From the NCBI GenBank assembly GCA_002451715.1, contig DKDD01000066.1, positions 1 to 10,457 on the forward strand: 10,457 bases of DNA, read 5' to 3'. The translations under genes and the position numbers were made by a program. The DNA is from Ruminococcaceae bacterium UBA6857 (lineage in GTDB: Bacteria; Bacillota; Clostridia; Oscillospirales; Acutalibacteraceae). This document shows positions 5,837 through 10,457 of the stretch, piece by piece; positions within the stretch are counted from its first letter, which is position 1; each line of letters begins with the position of its first letter. Under the pieces are notes generated by a model. That model did not search any database. It saw only the letters and a program-made list of their open reading frames with translations, and was not told where the DNA came from.

Positions 5837-6679
5837 TTATTCTTCAAGTGATTTGAAAAACGGATCAATCAGCGCATAAGCCTGTTTTCCGTCATGCATT
5901 ATGTATGACGAATGATTTCCGCCGTTTATGATTGCGATTTTGCTGTTCGGAATCGAATCGTGAATGAACACTGTATCCGAAAGTTTCAATATATCAAACT
6001 CCCCTGCAACGATATACGCAGGGCAGGTAATTTTTGAAAGATCGTCTTTTGTAATCTGCGGTTCTTCAAGCATCATATCGTTGAGCTTGTCGTGGCTTTT
6101 TCTGTTGTTATACTTCACGGCGATCGTGAAATACGGCTTGAAAGTTGACGGATTTGAGTTTGCGCCGCAGGAAACAAAACCGCCGAGCAGATCCGGATAT
6201 GTATATGCAACGGTGAGCGCAACAATTCCGCCGTCGCTGTGGCCGACAAGATACGGCTTTTCAAGTTTCAGTTTTTCGCAAAACTCTTTAACGTCTTTTG
6301 CCATAAGGTCATATGAAATTTCGCCGGGGTCGCTGCTTTCGCCGTGACAGCGGCTGTCGATCGAGTAAACGGTATAGCTTTTTGCAAGATAGCGCGCTGT
6401 TTCGTCAAGGTCTTTGTGGCTTCTTGCGTTTCCGTGGATAAGAATAAGCGGATGTCCGCCGTTTCCGTAAACGGCATAATGCATTTTGACGTCACTGAGC
6501 TGAACGTCGTTTTCGCTTTCCGAACCGGATACAGGTTCCGGAACGGCAGAAGTATCAAGCGAAATCATGTTGTGCTTTTTAGAGCTTAAATGAACCGAAG
6601 TGTACCATATTCCGGCACCGACCGCCGCCGCAAGAACAATACAGCCGAGCACAAGCGCCGCTTTTTTACCCTTTTTCAT
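5837..6679 (-). CDS. Membrane-anchored alpha/beta-hydrolase (Ser-Asp-His)
   Basis: 280 aa from the ATG at 6679, chosen because AGGAGA lies 8 nt upstream; an in-frame TTG at 6709 is upstream of that site. Residues 7-27 form one hydrophobic segment after a lysine-rich N-terminus, so the enzyme is anchored in the membrane or exported. After a Ser/Glu-rich linker (about 40-60), the alpha/beta-hydrolase core shows LILIHGNARS (78-87, oxyanion loop), SIDSRCHGESS (106-116), GHSDGG (146-151, nucleophile Ser148), VAGEFDIL (224-231, acid Asp229) and GGNHSS (253-258, His256). The triad is complete and the length is normal for a small hydrolase plus anchor. Likely activity is on ester, lactone or amide bonds of an extracellular substrate; which one is unknown. 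It is the first gene of the operon, with its own promoter at 6725-6753. Confidence 0.88.
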   Translation of the reverse strand: MKKGKKAALVLGCIVLAAAVGAGIWYTSVHLSSKKHNMISLDTSAVPEPVSGSESENDVQLSDVKMHYAVYGNGGHPLILIHGNARSHKDLDETARYLAKSYTVYSIDSRCHGESSDPGEISYDLMAKDVKEFCEKLKLEKPYLVGHSDGGIVALTVAYTYPDLLGGFVSCGANSNPSTFKPYFTIAVKYNNRKSHDKLNDMMLEEPQITKDDLSKITCPAYIVAGEFDILKLSDTVFIHDSIPNSKIAIINGGNHSSYIMHDGKQAYALIDPFFKSLEE

Positions 6680-6687
6680 TTGTAAAA

Positions 6688-6693
6688 TCTCCT
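6688..6693 (-). promoter_or_regulatory. Ribosome binding site of the membrane-anchored hydrolase
   Basis: AGGAGA on the - strand, 8 nt before the ATG at 6679; it decides that start. Confidence 0.85.
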
Positions 6694-6724
6694 TTTTGTT
6701 TTCGGTCAAAGACCATACATGCTT

Positions 6725-6753
6725 AGTATAACCTTTAATCGCGATTATGTCAA
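6725..6753 (-). promoter_or_regulatory. Sigma-A promoter with palindromic spacer for the hydrolase operon
   Basis: On the - strand TTGACA (6748-6753), a 17-nt spacer and TATACT (6725-6730); the -35 is full consensus and the -10 has one mismatch. The spacer contains the perfect 12-bp palindrome TAATCGCGATTA (6736-6747), a candidate operator for a dimeric repressor. Transcription should start near 6718 with a leader of about 40 nt before the ATG at 6679. Confidence 0.85.
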
Positions 6754-6754
6754 G

Positions 6755-6789
6755 AAAACAAAGCCGCCGCTTTTTTTTGCGACGGCTTT
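6755..6789 (-). terminator. Intrinsic terminator of the two-component operon
   Basis: Read on the - strand, AAAGCCGTCGC (6779-6789) pairs with GCGGCGGCTTT (6760-6770; 11 bp with one G-U) around an A8 loop, followed by GTTTTC. It lies 18 bp after the kinase stop codon and ends only 6 bp before the -35 box of the next promoter, so terminator and promoter are packed back to back. Confidence 0.85.
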
Positions 6790-6807
6790 GAAAATTATAT
6801 TGTGTTT

Positions 6808-9624
6808 TTATTGTGCGGCTTTAAAAATTACCTTTGCGCAGAAAAGGTCGCCGATAATTTCAATTTCAAGCGTTCCGCCCTGAAGCGTGCAAAGATTATC
6901 CGCAATTGAAAGGCCGAGTCCGTTGCCCTCGCTTGTTCTTGAACTGTCGCCGCGAACAAAGCGGGCTTTGAGCTCTTTGGGAGAGATATTCAGTCTTCCC
7001 TCGGAGATATTCTTAATCGTAACCGAAGCGCCGCCCGGTTCTTTTTGAAGCGTCATATAAACTCTTGTGTGCGGCATGGCGTACTTTTTGACGTTGCTCA
7101 TAAGATTATCAAGAACGCGGTGAGAAAGCTTTCCGTCCGCAAGAACATAAAGTTCTTCGCTTCCCTCTTCAACAATCAGCTCAAGCCCTTTCGCCTCAAA
7201 TTCGTCCTCATATTCGCCTTCGATTTGAAGCGCAAGTTCGTTAAGACTCATTTTTATCAGTTCAACGTTAATTGCGCCGGAGGAAGCCTTTGAAGCTTCA
7301 ACAAGGTCTTCAATCAGCTTTTTGAGTCGTTCACTCTTTTCTTTGAGAACTGCGATATAGCTTTGTGCCGTTTCGTCCGTGATCTCACAGCGTGAAAGCA
7401 AGTCGGTATAATTGATGATTGATGTCAGCGGCGTTTTGAGGTCGTGCGAAACATTTGTGATAAGCTCCGCTTTCATTTTTTCTTCCTTAACCGCGTTGTC
7501 AACGGCAATGCTCAAACCTTCGCCAAGGTGCATGATGTCCGTTGCGGCTTTCCTTATCGAGCCGGGCATTCGTGCTGTATCAATCTTAACGTTGTAGTTT
7601 CCGTTTCGGATTTCGCCGAGGGCGCCAAACAGCTTTCTGACGTTGTACGCATAGTAAACCGCATAACCGAGAGCGCAAATGTCATAGATAACGAGGAGTA
7701 TTCCGAAGAAAATTCCGCCGATGCTTGATTCGATTGAAGCTATAAGGCTCGGCAAACCGACAACGATGTTCGGCAAAAGGACAAAGAGCGTGATTTTTTT
7801 CAAAACGTCGTTGAGAACGTCTTTATAGATTTTTTCCTTTTTCGGGCGGGATTTAACTTTTCCTTTAATCGAAACGATAATTCGTCCGAGAAGGAAGTTT
7901 TTGAAGAACGAACGGTTTTTGATGTGGCGCGCGAGGTACAAAATCCAATCAAGCAAAAATGCGCACGCACTGACCGAGCAGAGAACAACAATAAAATAAT
8001 GCCAAAACGTTACGGGCTGACTGTAATACGTGACTGCGTCACGCAGAGAAATTATATTTTCCGCCGCATCGATGTAGCAGAACACTGCGCCTGTTACGAT
8101 TCCGGCGATTGCGCCGAGGTCGATGCACGTTCTTAAAAGGGTAAAAATTTTGTCCGCAGGAGCCATGTGAACTTCTTCGTCATCAGGCCTTCTTCCGGTA
8201 ACAATCACAAGATAAACCGTTAAAACAATAAAGAGGACAAAAAACAGAACGATTCTGAACAGTGCAGTGCGAACTTCATTCTGCGCTTTTTTTGATTCGG
8301 CAAGAACATCTTCAAACGGTTCCTGCGAACCGACTGTTGAGGAAACAAGGTCCTTGTCGGCAAAGAAAGAATCGGTCGAAACATAAATTATATACTTACC
8401 GCTAAGGAAGAAAAATTCATTGTTCAGCGTAGTGCAAATCGTTGATACATAACCCAATGCCACACCTTCGCCGTTCAAGGATTTTGAAGAAACCGAACTG
8501 TGATTGCCCGAGGCGAGCCTGTATGAAAAACCGAACGGAGCATTAACGATCAAGTTTTCCGCGTCCTCAAGCGAAGCATTGGCGGCGTCAAAGTTTTCTG
8601 CGTCTGTGTTTGAAAAAATGATTTTTCCGCTTTTCTCGTTAGCAATTATAATTGAAGCGTGGGAGAATTTTTTAAATTCTCCTATGTAATATTCTGCTTT
8701 TTGCTTAAAATCGGCATAGTTCTTTACGGTTTCAATTTTATAGTCTGAAAAATCCGAATCGGATATATCCGAAGTGTTGATTTTGCTTTCATCAATGAAA
8801 AATTCATAGTAACCGTCATATGTTTCTCTTGTGTCTATATCATACAGGGAGCATATTTCGATAATATTTTCCGGGTTGCTTGCTTTCTTTTTGATACTGC
8901 CCGGAATCGACGTTTGGGTGAAAAAAGACGAATCATCGTCATAATTATTCACAACATGGGTAACCGATGTGTCGCTCTTTTGTTTATACGAACTTTTTGA
9001 CGTCACCGGAAAAGTTGTTGTTCTTTGGTCGTATTCGTCATCATATTCTTCATATTCATCATAGAGAATGTCATCAAGATAATCGGTATAGCTTGCATAT
9101 ATATTCCCGTTGCTGTCGGTAACACAATTATTACCCGAACCGTTTTGGCAAAGTTTAACTCCGTCTTCAATATAGCATGTATGATTTCCGAGACGTTTGA
9201 GCGTAATTTCCTTGCCATCAAGATAGGCAAGCAGAGTTGAAAACAACGCCGTTCCGCTTTCGGATGAAATGTCTTTCCGAATATCGGCTTTCATTTTTTC
9301 AAGCAAAAGTTCCTTTTGGTCGGCAACGGCGGCTTTATAGTTTTCGTAATCCTTTTCGCTGCCGGATTTATAAACGAGTTTTGTTTTGACCGCCGCCTCG
9401 CAGTATTCGGTGAGTGCGTCTTTGAATCTTGCACCGTGAATTGCAAGATAATTGCCCTTTTGAAAATACGAGTAAACAATGTCGCTTTTTTCCTCATCTT
9501 CAAACGCACTTATAAAAAGAGCGAATGAGTTATATACCGACAATGTGAAAAACAGTAGCGCAAGGAAAAACGCAACCGTTTTTGTTAATTTTGACCTACT
9601 GAATCTTTTCAATTTTGTATCCAA
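6808..9624 (-). CDS. Large six-TM sensor histidine kinase
   Basis: 938 aa membrane sensor kinase that autophosphorylates on His and passes the phosphate to the regulator encoded just upstream. TM1 is about 16-38, followed by a 410-residue extracytoplasmic region (39-452). Further hydrophobic segments lie at about 453-476, 494-518, 540-566, 608-630 and 635-661. A HAMP-like linker (663-712) leads to HisKA with VSHDLKTPLTS (His727), then HATPase_c with DNLMSNVKKYA (N-box, Asn844) and SEGNGLGLSIA (G-box, about 898-908). The start is a TTG at 9624, supported by AAGGTGG 9 nt upstream; no ATG occurs before TM1. The gene overlaps the regulator by 29 bp. The extracytoplasmic part has Cys150, Cys159 and Cys167 and a D/E/Y-rich run at 181-200, and it matches no sensor domain I recognise. 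The length is roughly double that of a common kinase. The signal is unknown. Confidence 0.95.
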   Translation of the reverse strand: MDTKLKRFSRSKLTKTVAFFLALLFFTLSVYNSFALFISAFEDEEKSDIVYSYFQKGNYLAIHGARFKDALTEYCEAAVKTKLVYKSGSEKDYENYKAAVADQKELLLEKMKADIRKDISSESGTALFSTLLAYLDGKEITLKRLGNHTCYIEDGVKLCQNGSGNNCVTDSNGNIYASYTDYLDDILYDEYEEYDDEYDQRTTTFPVTSKSSYKQKSDTSVTHVVNNYDDDSSFFTQTSIPGSIKKKASNPENIIEICSLYDIDTRETYDGYYEFFIDESKINTSDISDSDFSDYKIETVKNYADFKQKAEYYIGEFKKFSHASIIIANEKSGKIIFSNTDAENFDAANASLEDAENLIVNAPFGFSYRLASGNHSSVSSKSLNGEGVALGYVSTICTTLNNEFFFLSGKYIIYVSTDSFFADKDLVSSTVGSQEPFEDVLAESKKAQNEVRTALFRIVLFFVLFIVLTVYLVIVTGRRPDDEEVHMAPADKIFTLLRTCIDLGAIAGIVTGAVFCYIDAAENIISLRDAVTYYSQPVTFWHYFIVVLCSVSACAFLLDWILYLARHIKNRSFFKNFLLGRIIVSIKGKVKSRPKKEKIYKDVLNDVLKKITLFVLLPNIVVGLPSLIASIESSIGGIFFGILLVIYDICALGYAVYYAYNVRKLFGALGEIRNGNYNVKIDTARMPGSIRKAATDIMHLGEGLSIAVDNAVKEEKMKAELITNVSHDLKTPLTSIINYTDLLSRCEITDETAQSYIAVLKEKSERLKKLIEDLVEASKASSGAINVELIKMSLNELALQIEGEYEDEFEAKGLELIVEEGSEELYVLADGKLSHRVLDNLMSNVKKYAMPHTRVYMTLQKEPGGASVTIKNISEGRLNISPKELKARFVRGDSSRTSEGNGLGLSIADNLCTLQGGTLEIEIIGDLFCAKVIFKAAQ

Positions 9625-10288
9625 TGCCCCACACCACCTTTATGTATTTTGGGTTCTTTGAGTCGATTTCAATTTTCTCGCGGATTCTTCTGATGTGAAC
9701 GGTTACGGTTTTTTCCGACGAAAAGGCATTTTCGTTCCAAACGTGTTCATAAATCTGGTTTGACGAAAGCGTTCTTCCGAGGTTTTCCATGAGGTACTTC
9801 ACGATTTTGTATTCCGTTGCGGTCAGTCTAACGGGTTCGCCGTCAACGGTAACTTCGTGCGCTTCGGCGTCAATCGAAAGTCCGCCCGTTGTGATTACGG
9901 AAGCCTTTTGCGCAATGCTTCCGAGCGAACAGAAGCGGCGAATCTGCGATTTTACCCTTGCAAGAAGTTCAAGCGGACTGAACGGCTTTGTAACGTAATC
10001 GTCCGCGCCGAAGCCGAGACCTGCAATTTTATCCGTATCTTCGCTTTTTGCGGAAAGGAAAATCACCGGAACATTACTTTTTTCGCGAAGTTTTATTGTT
10101 GCGGCAATGCCGTCCATGACTGGCATCATGATGTCCATAATCACGCAGTGAACTTCGTTTTTTGAAAGCACGTCAAGCGCTTCTTTTCCGTTGTAAGCGG
10201 AAAGAACGTTATAGCCCTCCGTTTTAAGATAGATTGCCGTTGAATCGACTATTGCCTTGTCGTCATCGCAAACCAAAACGTTATACAT
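9596..10288 (-). CDS. OmpR/PhoB-family response regulator
   Basis: 230 aa DNA-binding regulator of the two-component system. The receiver domain (1-115) has the acidic pair Asp8/Asp9, the phospho-acceptor Asp52 in CVIMDIMMPVMDG (48-60), Ser79 in VIFLSAK and Lys101 in YVTKPFSP. The winged-helix DNA-binding domain (about 131-227) shows LTATEYKIVKYLMEN (155-169), VTVHIRRIREKIE (196-208) and the final hairpin VVWGIGYKIEK. The start is the ATG at 10288, 8 nt after GGAGGG; a TTG one codon earlier is less well placed. The gene overlaps the downstream kinase gene by 29 bp, so both proteins come from one message. Its targets are unknown. Candidates in view are its own promoter, the divergent promoter at the right edge and possibly the hydrolase operon, but no shared binding box was proven. 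Confidence 0.97.
   Translation of the reverse strand: MYNVLVCDDDKAIVDSTAIYLKTEGYNVLSAYNGKEALDVLSKNEVHCVIMDIMMPVMDGIAATIKLREKSNVPVIFLSAKSEDTDKIAGLGFGADDYVTKPFSPLELLARVKSQIRRFCSLGSIAQKASVITTGGLSIDAEAHEVTVDGEPVRLTATEYKIVKYLMENLGRTLSSNQIYEHVWNENAFSSEKTVTVHIRRIREKIEIDSKNPKYIKVVWGIGYKIEKIQ
9634..9640 (-). promoter_or_regulatory. Ribosome binding site for the kinase TTG start
   Basis: AAGGTGG on the - strand with 9 nt to the TTG at 9622-9624. It lies inside the response regulator coding region, which points to translational coupling. Confidence 0.7.
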
Positions 10289-10296
10289 CAAATTAT

Positions 10297-10302
10297 CCCT
10301 CC
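10297..10302 (-). promoter_or_regulatory. Ribosome binding site of the response regulator
   Basis: GGAGGG on the - strand, 8 nt before the ATG at 10288; it favours that codon over the adjacent TTG. Confidence 0.85.
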
Positions 10303-10355
10303 GAGTTATCGACTGTAATTACATTAACCTCAAAAAATTAAAAGTGACTGCCATA

Positions 10356-10364
10356 ATTATAACA
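10356..10364 (-). promoter_or_regulatory. Extended -10 promoter of the two-component operon
   Basis: On the - strand TGTTATAAT, that is a perfect TATAAT (10356-10361) with the TG of an extended -10 one base upstream. No good -35 lies 16-18 bp further up, where the sequence is A/T-rich. The leader would be about 60 nt. A weak dyad ATTAC/GTAAT in 10370-10392 sits over the -35 region and could bind a regulator; this is a guess. Confidence 0.7.
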
Positions 10365-10414
10365 AATATATTACGATTTTATTTTTGTAATCGGAACTAT
10401 TCGACAGACACTTC

Positions 10415-10443
10415 TTGACACGAAGATGAAAAGTCGGTATTAT
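10415..10443 (+). promoter_or_regulatory. Divergent sigma-A promoter leading off the right edge
   Basis: On the + strand TTGACA (10415-10420), 17-nt spacer and TATTAT (10438-10443), one mismatch from consensus overall. Start of transcription is expected near 10450, so the gene it drives is beyond the window and divergent to the response regulator. Confidence 0.75.
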
Positions 10444-10457
10444 TAAAGCATAAAGTC

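Noticed and set aside
6635..6679. Lipoprotein signal (V-L-G-C at residues 10-13) in the membrane-anchored hydrolase
   Set aside because: The hydrophobic stretch before the Cys is only a few residues long and hydrophobicity continues well beyond it, which fits a TM anchor rather than a lipobox.
7045..9528. Several 60-100 codon frames on the + strand opposite the kinase gene
   Set aside because: They are antisense shadows of a gene with strong domain evidence, lack ribosome sites and encode no recognisable product.

Overview
The window looks like a chromosomal segment of a low-to-moderate GC Gram-positive anaerobe, most likely a gut-type member of the Clostridia (Oscillospiraceae/Ruminococcaceae-like). 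The reasons are strong AGGAGG-type ribosome sites, sigma-A promoters with consensus boxes, a short PUA-less ProB, an OmpR-family two-component pair of clostridial style, and GC-rich palindromic intergenic repeats of the kind common in gut Firmicutes. The taxonomic call is inference; there is no rRNA or other marker gene. No phage, plasmid, CRISPR, tRNA or rRNA features were seen.

Left part, + strand (1-4173): the C-terminal part of an M16 (insulinase-like) peptidase, cut by the window edge, is followed 28 bp later by proB (glutamate 5-kinase). A 667-bp non-coding stretch (1592-2258) follows, packed with repeats: two direct copies of a roughly 160-bp element flank a palindromic MITE-like element with imperfect terminal inverted repeats. 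After these come a long dyad related to the same repeat in inverted orientation and a 7-bp tandem repeat. Then come proA (glutamate-5-semialdehyde dehydrogenase) and a tightly coupled gene for a small membrane-anchored protein of unknown function. ProB and ProA together make glutamate-5-semialdehyde for proline synthesis; the repeats have apparently grown inside what is usually a compact proBA operon.

Centre: a strong 13-bp-stem bidirectional terminator (4180-4227) separates the + strand genes from a - strand block. The first - strand operon (6679 down to 4226) encodes two different exported alpha/beta-hydrolase-fold proteins. One is a membrane-anchored classical Ser-Asp-His hydrolase. The other is a larger secreted LCAT-like protein whose nucleophile elbow carries Cys instead of Ser. 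A near-consensus sigma-A promoter with a perfect 12-bp palindrome in its spacer drives them.

Right part, - strand (10288 down to 6808): a two-component system with an OmpR/PhoB-type response regulator overlapping by 29 bp a very large (938 aa) six-TM sensor histidine kinase. The kinase starts at TTG and has a long extracytoplasmic domain with a Cys cluster and an Asp/Glu/Tyr-rich patch. The system ends in its own terminator, which abuts the hydrolase promoter. The regulator has an extended -10 promoter, and a divergent consensus promoter at the right edge points at an unseen gene.

No obviously new multi-gene system is present. The most unusual items are the Cys-nucleophile hydrolase, the sensor domain of the kinase, and the repeat cluster that includes the last codons of proB.
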